A DNA stretch of 64,000 nt from Streptomyces cyaneus. GTDB lineage: Bacteria; Actinomycetota; Actinomycetes; Streptomycetales; Streptomycetaceae. Positions 1 through 7,930 of this stretch are shown here, piece by piece. The translations under genes and the position numbers were made by a program. The stretch covers positions 806,001 through 870,000 of the forward strand of contig NZ_ML138678.1 of the NCBI RefSeq assembly GCF_004028635.1, given 5' to 3'. The notes below the pieces were generated by a model, which saw nothing but the letters and a program-made list of their open reading frames with translations, was not told where the DNA came from and ran no database searches. The first letter of the stretch is position 1, and each line of letters opens with the position of its first letter.

Positions 1-403
1 CTGTCTCATATGCCTCATCGGCTTTCTGAGGATTTCGGGATTCTTGCCTTCTGCTCGGCATCGGCACACCCAGCAACGAAGCGAGCTTCCCGTGCTGCCG
101 AGCTAGCAATATCGAATTCGTCGAGCCATTATGCCGCAAAGCCTGGGTGGCAGGCGGTCCGCCCCAGGAGTGCCAGAGTGCCGGCTGTATTGCGCGGCCC
201 TTATCCCTCACGAGCTGATCGATAAGAATCAATGTCCCGCCGGCGACCGCTAGCAGCCAAAGCCTGTTCCAATTGGCCAGCGACGGCACCAATACTACGC
301 ATAGCAGCGTGACGGGAAGAGCTGTTATGAAGGCAGGGGCTACGCGCGCGCGACGGCTATATCCGTCGAATAGTTGACCGAGGCCGGGTCCGGAAGTAGG
401 CAT
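1..403 (-). CDS. Partial two-TM membrane protein, unknown function (C-terminus outside window)
   Basis: An open frame runs leftward from ATG at 403 to the window edge without a stop (134 codons), beginning MPTSGPGLGQLFDGYSRR. Two hydrophobic segments lie at about residues 21-41 and 47-62, followed by a soluble part containing LWHSWGGPPATQALRH. A GAGG ribosome site at 411-414 sits seven bases before the ATG and overlaps the stop region of the upstream metallo-beta-lactamase-fold gene, so the two are probably co-translated. I do not recognise a characterised family. The layout (short N-terminus, TM hairpin, cytosolic domain) would fit a membrane effector or anchor, but that is inference. Confidence 0.7.
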   Translation of the reverse strand, partial: MPTSGPGLGQLFDGYSRRARVAPAFITALPVTLLCVVLVPSLANWNRLWLLAVAGGTLILIDQLVRDKGRAIQPALWHSWGGPPATQALRHNGSTNSILLARQHGKLASLLGVPMPSRRQESRNPQKADEAYET

Positions 404-412
404 CTTTATGCC

Positions 413-1402
413 TCACACTTCAATCGTCGCAATGCGATTTCCGGAATGATCGGAGATCCAAATATCCCCGTCGTCCCAAATCTTAACCTTGATTGAGCCG
501 TTGTAGCGAGTCGATAGCACTCGATTCGCCACCCGCGCGTACTCATCCGATGCATCTGTTGAGGGCTTCTTCCCTACTGAACAGATAACGGTGTCAGGGC
601 CCATGGCGCTGACTGCCTCCTCGTGATATCCGCTCATCCGTCCGTGGTGGGAAGCCTTCAACACATCACACAGCAAATCCTCCTTGGTGTAACGTGCCAG
701 AATGGAGTTCCATGTCGCTTTCTCGGCATCACCTGGAAGGATGACGCTTCTGCCAGCGTGATCAAACTTCAGAACGTACGAGCAGTCGTTGTACTCCTCG
801 CGTTCATTGCATGCAGAGATCAACTCCGGAGTCGGAGACAGTACCGAAATTCCATCCTCATCCCAATAGGATGCACTGTCACCCCGCTCCGCTTTGATAA
901 CTTTATGTTCTTGCGGGTCGCCGTTTGGCTTATCTGGGCCTACGCCAAGCCGTAGGCAGCTATATACCGCCCAATCTATGTATGCATATTTTCCGTGGTC
1001 GAAACTATCCTCAGTCAGTTCTTTAGTATGAGCCGTATCCCAGAAGTTGACGATATTTACGCGTTCTTGCCAGAAGAACCTATGAAGGCCACTCATGTGG
1101 TCCATGTCGGGGTGGGTCTGCACATAGCGGAATACGGACCTGCCAGGGAAATTCTCTTTATAGTAGTCGTATGGGTCTACCAAGAGTGACTGATAATGCT
1201 GTTCCCATGAACGGGTTCCTAGAGAAGCGAAATGTTTAAATGCGTATGTCGAGAGCCCCTTGTCTTCAGCGAGAGCCTCAACATCGCTTTCGGGTAGCGA
1301 CTTGCTGTTGTTGATGTCTACCATCATGAGGCGTCCGCTGGGCAACTCGATGAACGTGCAGTCGCCGTGGCCTACGTTTAGGAAATGAAAAACTAGCGGC
1401 AC
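413..1402 (-). CDS. ComEC/Rec2-type metallo-beta-lactamase-fold hydrolase
   Basis: A 329-residue protein without signal peptide or TM segments, starting at GTG 1402. N-terminal FLNVGHGDC (about 8-15) is the ComEC-type opening of the MBL fold; THPDMDH (96-102) is the metal motif, with Asp where many relatives have the second His. LPGDAEK (222-228) and ASHHGR (250-255) supply later metal ligands. It lacks the ComEC membrane competence domain, so it is a stand-alone hydrolase, probably acting on a nucleotide, nucleic-acid or phosphoester substrate. The coding DNA is visibly AT-richer than the rest of the window, suggesting recent acquisition. Its stop lies 9 bases before the next gene, a membrane protein. 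Confidence 0.85.
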   Translation of the reverse strand: MPLVFHFLNVGHGDCTFIELPSGRLMMVDINNSKSLPESDVEALAEDKGLSTYAFKHFASLGTRSWEQHYQSLLVDPYDYYKENFPGRSVFRYVQTHPDMDHMSGLHRFFWQERVNIVNFWDTAHTKELTEDSFDHGKYAYIDWAVYSCLRLGVGPDKPNGDPQEHKVIKAERGDSASYWDEDGISVLSPTPELISACNEREEYNDCSYVLKFDHAGRSVILPGDAEKATWNSILARYTKEDLLCDVLKASHHGRMSGYHEEAVSAMGPDTVICSVGKKPSTDASDEYARVANRVLSTRYNGSIKVKIWDDGDIWISDHSGNRIATIEV

Positions 1403-1791
1403 AGAGCCCCCCCGGGTTTTGCGATCACTGCCGATTTTGATCTGAAACCAGACTGAGCATGTCGAAGGCCGACCGGTGGGGGGCTGCGGCCTTCGATCTC
1501 AGTACATATTGAGTCATGGTTACGACGTTGGGGAGTTCTTTGCACAACTTTCCCCGCATCGTGCGGTGGAAGCGGTGGCTCAACGTGGCTGTGGTCTCCG
1601 CGGCAGGGCCGCGAAGGTCGTCTCAAGGAAGTGCCCCCGCTGGGCGCTCCGTCCCCCAGGCCCCCGGCAGCAGGTCCTTCAAGCAAGCTCGCAGGTCACA
1701 TACAGGGTGGGGAACCCGCCGTAAATCTGCCGTGCCGCATGAGACTGGCCGTCTCTGGGCCGTCGAAGGTCACCGGGTGCGTCGAGGTTGG
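1403..1791. other. Gene-poor stretch upstream of the MBL-fold gene
   Basis: About 390 bases in which I find no convincing coding frame on either strand: candidate frames are short and resemble no family I know. It presumably carries the promoter of the minus-strand MBL-fold gene and may be debris from rearrangement next to the DUF6233 relic. Confidence 0.4.
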
Positions 1792-2210
1792 TCAGGCTAC
1801 GTCGATGCCCAGTTCACTGTCTGGTGGCAGAAGGTGCAGGGCTTGACGTTCGGGTCCGTGAGCGAGACACGCGCGTCGTGCTCGCTGATCCGATGGGGGT
1901 GCGCCCTCGATCAACGTGCAGTCGCCGACGTGGATGATGGCTGGCTCGGGCCCTTGGGGCGTGCGCTTCTGCTGGACGACGAACTGAGGTCGGGGCACGA
2001 GCTGCGCCACAGGGCCGAGGCCGGCGCCCCCCTGGGGAAGGCGCGGCCGCCGTGGGCGTGGAGCTTCCGCTCTGGCGAGCGCGGCATGGCGGCGTCGCGC
2101 TGGAGACGGAGGTAGATCGCCACTGCCTCGTTTTCCGCGATCTCCTTGTCCAGGTGCGTCAGGATCGCGCGGAGGCGCAGGAGACCCGATCGCAACTCGT
2201 TCGCACGTTC
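1792..2210 (-). pseudogene. Frameshifted DUF6233-family gene
   Basis: Read leftward from about 2195, one frame gives LLRLRAILTHLDKEIAENEA then VAIYLRLQRDA, the N-terminal helix of Streptomyces DUF6233 proteins. The expected continuation RPQFVVQQKRTPQGPEPAII then HVGDCTLIEG appears in a second frame from about 2010. The next expected piece, HRISEHDARVSLTDPNVKPC TFC, is readable only in a third frame at about 1830-1890, and SELGID near the end returns to the second frame. At least three frame changes are needed to rebuild one protein, so the gene is dead or the assembly is poor here. The family's function is unknown; it is common in Streptomyces accessory DNA. Confidence 0.65.
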
Positions 2211-2365
2211 GACACTAGGCCTGCCTCGGCCCTCATGATCGACCGCGACAGTTTGTCCTGTGCCGACAGAGATTGATCATTGTCACCGAAGGTTGCTGAT
2301 CTGTAGATGTCCGAGCCAAGGGGAGAGCTGGTGCATCCACGTTGACAGTGGGACCATCGCGAACC

Positions 2366-3046
2366 ATGGCGGATGGGGCTTACCGGCGGTTGTTGGTGTC
2401 CACCCCCCTGGGGGTGTCTTACGAATGCGCGGAGGTGCCACACAGCGCTACGGCTGAGGAAGTTGGGGAGGCCGTCCTAGCGAAGGTGAATGGCGGGCCG
2501 AGCCTCATCCGGCCCAGCACGCCCATCGACCTGCGTGAAGAGGATGGGTCGGTCAGGAGGCTTCAACTCGGTGTCCCGCTCAGTGAGCAGGGTGTGCCAG
2601 ACGGTGCAACATTGATACTGGTTACCCGTTCGGCGGCGGCCGGGGGCGGCTCCATCGAACTGGTGCTAGGGGCAATTCTCGGGGGTGCACTTGTCCCGTT
2701 TGTGCAGGCGATCAGTACCAAGGCCGGCGAGGACGCCTATGCTGCGGTGCGTCGACTGCTAGGACGGCGCGCTGGGGACCCTGCCGTGGGCGACGAGGAC
2801 ATCGTGCTAGGAGACCGTCAAAGGAGAGTTGTACTGCGAGTTCCCGCAGAAACCTTGCGCTTGCCACCCCCGGAAGTGGATCCTCCGCCTGTTGCGGACA
2901 GCTCGAACGGCCCATGGCTGGTCGTCACCTGGAATCCGACGACTCATCGGTGGCTTGAAGAGCGCGTCGATGCTGCGCCGCCTGGCACGGTTTTCGTCCA
3001 GCGGAGATGGTGGCGCCGTCTTCGTTCCTCGCGCACTGGTAGGTGA
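2366..3046 (+). CDS. YukD-like ubiquitin-fold protein with hydrophobic segment
   Basis: A 226-residue protein from ATG 2366; in-frame TTG 2342 and GTG 2348 are alternatives, and none has a clear ribosome site. Residues 5-85 read like a YukD/EsaB-type ubiquitin-like domain: beta strand YRRLLVSTPLG, helix ATAEEVGEAVLAKVNG, strands DLREEDGSVRRLQLG, and the characteristic closing PLSEQGVPDGATLILVT. A Gly/Ala-rich hydrophobic segment follows (about 94-113, IELVLGAILGGALVPFVQAI), then a charged region with VLRVPAETL and a basic C-terminus. No type VII secretion genes are nearby. A membrane-linked Ubl beside an MBL-fold enzyme recalls actinobacterial conflict or signalling modules; that link is inference. 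Confidence 0.6.
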   Translation: MADGAYRRLLVSTPLGVSYECAEVPHSATAEEVGEAVLAKVNGGPSLIRPSTPIDLREEDGSVRRLQLGVPLSEQGVPDGATLILVTRSAAAGGGSIELVLGAILGGALVPFVQAISTKAGEDAYAAVRRLLGRRAGDPAVGDEDIVLGDRQRRVVLRVPAETLRLPPPEVDPPPVADSSNGPWLVVTWNPTTHRWLEERVDAAPPGTVFVQRRWWRRLRSSRTGR

Positions 3047-3321
3047 TCAAGTTCGTGGGGCATGCCCTCCGGGCCAACTCGATCAAAGCCTGATGGCGCA
3101 AGGTTCGGTGGCACAGAACACTGTTGTCCACTAATGGCGAAGCATGAGCCCGTGCCATCGAGACGATGCGACGGTGACTTTCTGTGCCATGCCCCAGCAG
3201 CATGCGGAGGGCACAACGAGGGCACAACGACTTCACGCGTGCTCAACGGCAACCAACGCCAGCAAACGCCATTTAGCCTGGTCAGCGACGTAGCTTGACA
3301 GCCTCCGCAGATGATGCATGA
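3047..3321. other. Intergenic region, no gene seen
   Basis: About 275 bases between the Ubl gene and the ppdK terminator. Short frames on both strands match nothing recognised. No tRNA or other RNA gene is evident. Confidence 0.4.
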
Positions 3322-3354
3322 AAGGGCGGCACCCCCGCACAGGGTGCCGCCCTT
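3322..3354. terminator. Perfect 13-bp stem-loop between convergent genes
   Basis: AAGGGCGGCACCC (3322-3334) pairs perfectly with GGGTGCCGCCCTT (3342-3354) around a 7-base loop. It lies between the end of the plus-strand Ubl gene and the end of ppdK on the minus strand, the place for a two-way terminator. No long T-run follows, as usual in Streptomyces. Confidence 0.8.
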
Positions 3355-3428
3355 CTTGGTGCACCGGAACCGCCGCCCATCGGTACTGAGGGTCGGGGAC
3401 GGACGACGGCTCCGGAGTCAGAGGGAGG

Positions 3429-6149
3429 TCAGCGGTGGTCGCTGCCCTCCGACTGCGAGGCCGCGCGCCCCGCCTCCAGCCGCGCCACCGGGATCCGGAA
3501 CGGCGAGCAGGAGACGTAGTCCAGGCCGACCTCGTGGAAGAAGTGGACCGACTCCGGGTCGCCGCCGTGCTCACCGCAGACGCCGAGCTTGAGGTCGGGA
3601 CGGGTCTTGCGGCCCGCCTCCGCGGCCAGCTTCACGAGGGAGCCGACGCCGTCCTTGTCGATCGTCTCGAACGGGGAGACACCGAAGATGCCCTTCTCCA
3701 GGTACGCCGTGAAGAACGAGGCCTCCACGTCGTCCCGGCTGAAGCCCCACACCGTCTGGGTGAGGTCGTTCGTGCCGAAGGAGAAGAACTCCGCCGCCTC
3801 GGCGATCTGACCGGCCGTGAGGGCAGCGCGCGGCAGCTCGATCATCGTGCCGATCGACAGCTTCAGCTGCACGCCCGTCGCCGCCTCGACCTCCGCGACG
3901 ACCTGGTCGGCCTCCTCGCGGACGATCTCCAGCTCCTGGACCGTGCCGACGAGCGGGATCATGATCTCGGCGCGCGGGTCGCCCTTGGCGTTCTTGCGCT
4001 CGGCGGCGGCCTCGGCGATCGCGCGGACCTGCATCGTGAACAGGCCGGGGATGACGAGGCCCAGGCGCACGCCTCGCAGGCCCAGCATCGGGTTCTGCTC
4101 GTGCAGCCGGTGCACGGCCTGGAGCAGCCGCAGCTCGTTCTCGTGCGGCTCCTGACGGGACTCCGCCAGGGCGACACGGACCGACAGCTCGGTGATGTCG
4201 GGGAGGAACTCGTGCAGCGGCGGGTCGAGGAGACGGATCGTCACCGGCAGGCCGTCCATCGCCGAGAACAGCTCCACGAAGTCCTGCTTCTGCAGCGGGA
4301 GCAGCTCCTTGAGGGACTCCTCGCGCTCGGCCTCCGTGTCGGCCAGGATCAGGCGCTCGACCAGCTCACGGCGGTCGCCGAGGAACATGTGCTCGGTACG
4401 GCACAGCCCGATGCCCTGGGCGCCGAAGCGACGGGCGCGCAGCGCGTCCTCGGCGTTGTCCGCGTTGGCGCGCACCCGCAGGCGCCGCTTGCGGTCGGCG
4501 AACGCCATGATCCGGTGCACGGCCTCGACCAGCTCGTCGGCGTCGTTGGCGCCCGCGTGCATCCGGCCCTCGAAGTACTCCACGACGGGGGACGGGACGA
4601 CGGGCACCTCGCCGAGGTACACCTTGCCGCTGGAGCCGTCGATGGAGATGAGGTCCCCCTCCTCCACCACATGCCCGCCGGGCACGGTCATCCGGCGCCG
4701 CTTGGTGTCGACCTCCAGCTCCTCGGCGCCGCACACACAGGTCTTGCCCATGCCGCGCGCGACCACAGCGGCGTGCGAGGTCTTGCCGCCACGCGACGTC
4801 AGGATGCCCTCGGCGGCGATCATGCCGTCCAGGTCGTCGGGGTTGGTCTCCCGGCGGACCAGGATGACCTTCTCACCGGAACGCGACCACTTCACGGCGG
4901 TGTACGAGTCGAAGACCGCCTTGCCGACCGCCGCACCCGGCGACGCCGCGATGCCCCGGCCGACCTGCTCGACCTTCGCGTGCTCGTCGAAGCGGGGGAA
5001 CATCAGCTGGGCGAGCTGGGCGCCGTTGACGCGCTGGAGCGCCTCCGCCTCGTCGATCAGGCCCTGGTCCACCAGCTGGGTCGCGATCCGGAAGGCGGCG
5101 CCCGCCGTGCGCTTGCCGACGCGGGTCTGGAGCATCCACAGCTGACCGCGCTCGATGGTGAACTCGATGTCGCAGAGGTCCTTGTAGTGGTTCTCCAGCG
5201 TCTCCATGATCTGCATCAGCTGGTCGTACGACTTCTTGTCGATCGTCTCCAGCTCCGCCAGCGGGACGGTGTTGCGGATGCCCGCCACCACGTCCTCGCC
5301 CTGGGCGTTCTGGAGGTAGTCGCCGTACACGCCCTGGTGGCCGGAGGCGGGGTCACGGGTGAAGGCGACGCCGGTGCCGGAGTCCGGGCCGAGGTTGCCG
5401 AAGACCATGGAACAGATGTTGACGGCCGTGCCGAGGTCGCCCGGGATGCGCTCCTGGCGGCGGTACAGCTTGGCGCGGTCGCCGTTCCAGGAGTCGAAGA
5501 CCGCCTTGATGGCGAGGTCCATCTGCTCGCGCGGGTCCTGCGGGAAGTCCCGGCCGGCCTCCTTCTTGACGATCTTCTTGAAGGCGGTGACCAGCTTCTT
5601 CAGGTCGGCGGCCTCGAGGTCGGTGTCGACCGTGACCTTCTTGGCCTCCTTGGCCTTGTCGAGGGCGTCCTCGAACAGCTCGCCGTCGACGCCGAGGACG
5701 GTCTTGCCGAACATCTGGATGAGGCGGCGGTAGGAGTCCCACGCGAAGCGGTCGTCGCCGGCCTGCTTGGCGAGGCCCTGCACGGACTTGTCGGAGAGCC
5801 CGATGTTCAGGACCGTGTCCATCATTCCGGGCATCGAGAACTTGGCGCCGGAACGGACCGAGACCAGCAGAGGGTTGTCGGCCTGGCCGAGCTTCTTGCC
5901 CATCTTCGTCTCGAGGGCGTCGAGGTGCGCACTCACCTCGTCACGCAGTGCCGCGGGCTCCTCGCCACTGTCGAGGTAGACCTTGCAGGCTTCCGTCGTG
6001 ATCGTGAAGCCGGGGGGAACGGGGAGTCCCAGGTTGGTCATCTCGGCGAGGTTCGCGCCCTTGCCACCCAGGAGGTCCTTGAGGTCCTTGTTTCCCTCGG
6101 TGAAGTCGTAAACGAACTTCGCTACGTGGGGTTCTTTGTTTTCCGACAC
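3429..6149 (-). CDS. ppdK: Pyruvate, phosphate dikinase
   Basis: A 906-residue enzyme of normal family length that interconverts pyruvate + ATP + Pi and PEP + AMP + PPi in the cytosol. The N-terminal ATP-grasp part opens with KFVYDF and LLGGKGANLAEM (about 28-39). The swivelling phosphohistidine domain carries GGKTSHAAVVARGMGKTC (about 455), whose His is the phosphocarrier. The C-terminal PEP/pyruvate barrel ends with SFGTNDLTQ and GVCGEHGGDP, which holds the catalytic Cys. The start is ATG 6149. It stands alone: terminator beyond its stop, long leader with inverted repeats upstream. In Streptomyces it probably serves anaplerotic PEP/pyruvate balancing. Confidence 0.97.
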   Translation of the reverse strand: MSENKEPHVAKFVYDFTEGNKDLKDLLGGKGANLAEMTNLGLPVPPGFTITTEACKVYLDSGEEPAALRDEVSAHLDALETKMGKKLGQADNPLLVSVRSGAKFSMPGMMDTVLNIGLSDKSVQGLAKQAGDDRFAWDSYRRLIQMFGKTVLGVDGELFEDALDKAKEAKKVTVDTDLEAADLKKLVTAFKKIVKKEAGRDFPQDPREQMDLAIKAVFDSWNGDRAKLYRRQERIPGDLGTAVNICSMVFGNLGPDSGTGVAFTRDPASGHQGVYGDYLQNAQGEDVVAGIRNTVPLAELETIDKKSYDQLMQIMETLENHYKDLCDIEFTIERGQLWMLQTRVGKRTAGAAFRIATQLVDQGLIDEAEALQRVNGAQLAQLMFPRFDEHAKVEQVGRGIAASPGAAVGKAVFDSYTAVKWSRSGEKVILVRRETNPDDLDGMIAAEGILTSRGGKTSHAAVVARGMGKTCVCGAEELEVDTKRRRMTVPGGHVVEEGDLISIDGSSGKVYLGEVPVVPSPVVEYFEGRMHAGANDADELVEAVHRIMAFADRKRRLRVRANADNAEDALRARRFGAQGIGLCRTEHMFLGDRRELVERLILADTEAEREESLKELLPLQKQDFVELFSAMDGLPVTIRLLDPPLHEFLPDITELSVRVALAESRQEPHENELRLLQAVHRLHEQNPMLGLRGVRLGLVIPGLFTMQVRAIAEAAAERKNAKGDPRAEIMIPLVGTVQELEIVREEADQVVAEVEAATGVQLKLSIGTMIELPRAALTAGQIAEAAEFFSFGTNDLTQTVWGFSRDDVEASFFTAYLEKGIFGVSPFETIDKDGVGSLVKLAAEAGRKTRPDLKLGVCGEHGGDPESVHFFHEVGLDYVSCSPFRIPVARLEAGRAASQSEGSDHR

Positions 6150-6195
6150 GGTCTCGACTCCCTCGAGGACGCGGTGGCTGCCCTGACGGCGAGGA

Positions 6196-6226
6196 ACATA
6201 CCCAGATCGAAGGCGCCTGGGTATGT
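6196..6226. promoter_or_regulatory. 10-bp inverted repeat in the ppdK leader
   Basis: ACATACCCAG (6196-6205) and CTGGGTATGT (6217-6226) are perfect inverted repeats around 11 bases, centred about 60 bases upstream of the ppdK ATG. It could be a repressor/activator operator or a 5' UTR hairpin. I cannot name the regulator. Confidence 0.55.
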
Positions 6227-6350
6227 CTACTCACGCGTCATGCGCCTGTAACCACCCGTCCGCCAGTGGATCGAAAGTCAAAGCTTGGCAAGCCGTAACG
6301 GGCGGATGTTTTCACTTCTTGAACGCAAGCGCGCCCACGGGTGCGGGTTT

Positions 6351-6467
6351 CCGCTCAGATGAGCGGCCATACCGCACGTCTGATTTCGATCGATGAACGA
6401 TCAAGGGGTGGCACCGAGTGCCACCCCTTGGAGAAGTGCAGCCTCTCAAGATCCGCTCATCTGAGCG
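6351..6467. promoter_or_regulatory. Two mutually complementary 14-bp palindromes flanking a terminator hairpin
   Basis: CGCTCAGATGAGCG (6352-6365) and CGCTCATCTGAGCG (6454-6467) are each palindromic apart from two central bases, and each is the exact reverse complement of the other. They sit about 100 bases apart on either side of the terminator hairpin at 6402-6430, upstream of ppdK. They may be paired operator sites or may bring the two flanks together in one large fold. Confidence 0.5.
6402..6430 (-). terminator. Perfect 13-bp stem, 3-base loop, downstream of the ROK regulator
   Basis: CAAGGGGTGGCAC (6402-6414) and GTGCCACCCCTTG (6418-6430) pair perfectly around CGA. It lies past the 3' end of the minus-strand ROK regulator and upstream of ppdK, so it most likely ends the regulator transcript and insulates ppdK. 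Confidence 0.75.
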
Positions 6468-6580
6468 CAACCCTTATCAAGGGTGGCGAGAATCACGCTG
6501 CCACAGCCGACGGGATTTCACCATGCGGACGTGCGTCCGGGACGGAAACGTGCCCGTCACACAGCCGGTGCGAACGGCCC

Positions 6581-7816
6581 TCACACACCCAGCGCGACCA
6601 GCCGTTCCTCCACCCTCTCGGGCGCGTACAGATGCTCCACGACCAGCGCCCCGGCCCCCACCAGCCCGGCCCGCTCCCCCAGCCGCGAGGTCACGACGTC
6701 CAGATGAGCGGTGGAGCGCGGCAGCGCCCGCTGGTACAGCAACTCCCGTACGCCGGTGAGGAAGGGCGTCCCGGCCAGATCCCCGGCGATCATCAGCACC
6801 CCGGGGTTGAGCAGCGTCACGACGGTCGCCAGCACGTCCCCGACCTGCCGCCCGGCCTCCCGTGCCAGCGCGGCCGCCCCCGGATGCCCGGCCGCCAGCA
6901 AGTCCCGCACATCTGAGCCCGACGCCGCGGGAACCCCGGTCTCGGCCAGCCGCCGGGCCACGGCACCACCACTGGCGACGGCGGCCAGACAGCCGTACGA
7001 ACCACACCGGCACAGCGCGTCGGCGCCCACCCGGATGTGCCCGAGGTCGCCCGCGCCGCCGTCGATGCCGCGATACACCGAGCCGTCCACCACGACCCCC
7101 GCACCGATCCCGGTCGATACCTTGACCAGCACGAACGCCGAGCAGCCCGGGTATCCGGTGCGCTGTTCGCCATACGCCATGAGGTTGGCGTCGTTGTCGA
7201 CGAGGACCGGTACCGGCCCGGCCCCCGTGTGCTCGCCGAAGGCTCTGGCCAGGCGGCCCCGTATGTCGTAGCCGTCCCAGCCCGGCATGATCGGCGGCTG
7301 GACGACCCGGCCGGTCTCGCTGTCCACCGGCCCCGGCACCGCGAGCCCGATGCCGCCCACCTCGTCGGCCCGGCGCCCCGCCTTCTCCAGCAGCTCGGCG
7401 AACCAGCGCCCGAGCTCGCCCAGCACCGCGTCCGGCCCGTCCTCGATGACCAGTGTGCCGCCGTGCTCGGCGAGGATCTCGCCGGTCAGGGACAGCACGG
7501 CGGCGCGCGCGTGCCGGGTGTCCAGGTCGGCGGCGAGGACGACCGCGTGCTCGTCGTCGAACTCCAGGGTGATGGAGGGTCGTCCGCCCAGCGGGGAGCC
7601 CACGGGACCACCGGCGCCTTCCCGCAGCCAGCCCGCGCGGAAGAGACGGTCGAGGCGCTGGCCGACCGTGGCACGGGAGAGGCCGGTTGCCTGCTGGAGG
7701 GCGCCGCGCGTGGTGGCACGCCCACTGCGCACGAGTTCGAGCAGATCCCCCGCGCCGGCCTGACCGCCGCTCTTCGTCGTCGTGCCCGTACGTCCCGGCC
7801 GCCCAGTCATGCGCAC
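6581..7816 (-). CDS. ROK-family transcriptional repressor
   Basis: A 411-residue protein. The N-terminal winged helix (about 20-70) contains DLLELVRSGRATTRGAL and GLSRATVGQRLDRLF. The ROK sugar-binding domain follows with NDANLMAYGEQ, VSTGIGAGVVVDG and the zinc signature CRCGSYGCLAAVASG. Ala replaces the Glu usual after the last Cys of catalytic ROK kinases, which fits a sensor rather than a kinase. It is transcribed divergently from a GH63-type hydrolase and a debranching-type glucosidase across 114 bases, so it very likely represses them and releases on binding a sugar or glycoside ligand. The ligand is unknown. Confidence 0.92.
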   Translation of the reverse strand: MRMTGRPGRTGTTTKSGGQAGAGDLLELVRSGRATTRGALQQATGLSRATVGQRLDRLFRAGWLREGAGGPVGSPLGGRPSITLEFDDEHAVVLAADLDTRHARAAVLSLTGEILAEHGGTLVIEDGPDAVLGELGRWFAELLEKAGRRADEVGGIGLAVPGPVDSETGRVVQPPIMPGWDGYDIRGRLARAFGEHTGAGPVPVLVDNDANLMAYGEQRTGYPGCSAFVLVKVSTGIGAGVVVDGSVYRGIDGGAGDLGHIRVGADALCRCGSYGCLAAVASGGAVARRLAETGVPAASGSDVRDLLAAGHPGAAALAREAGRQVGDVLATVVTLLNPGVLMIAGDLAGTPFLTGVRELLYQRALPRSTAHLDVVTSRLGERAGLVGAGALVVEHLYAPERVEERLVALGV

Positions 7817-7930
7817 CCCCTTGTGTTTCTCAACCCTGCATTACATATTGAGTTTTGCGTGTTAAATAGACGTAACCCTACGGTAGCCACGACCGAACCG
7901 GTCGGCCGGACGTCTTTCGGGGAGCCCCGA
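7817..7930. promoter_or_regulatory. Divergent promoter/operator region of the ROK-glucosidase locus
   Basis: The 114-base gap contains an unusually AT-rich island at about 7838-7870, surrounded by GC-rich DNA. It should hold the start sites for both directions and the ROK binding site. I see no clean long dyad, and -10/-35 assignment is uncertain (TTGCGT at 7855-7860 with TACGGT at 7879-7884 is one weak option for the rightward promoter). Confidence 0.4.

Noticed and set aside
10..225. 71-codon plus-strand frame at the left edge
   Set aside because: Opposite strand carries an open frame with TM helices, ribosome site and operon spacing; the plus frame has none.
2925..3236. Minus-strand 103-codon frame with several Cys residues
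   Set aside because: Overlaps the Ubl gene antisense, has no start signal and no recognised zinc motif.
3435..6251. 938-codon plus-strand open frame opposite ppdK
   Set aside because: It is the antisense shadow of a confidently identified gene in GC-rich DNA; no family match in the translation.
7037..7930. N-terminal extension of the GH63-type frame
   Set aside because: Runs antisense through the ROK gene, has no family similarity and lacks a start signal; GTG 7931 fits domain borders.
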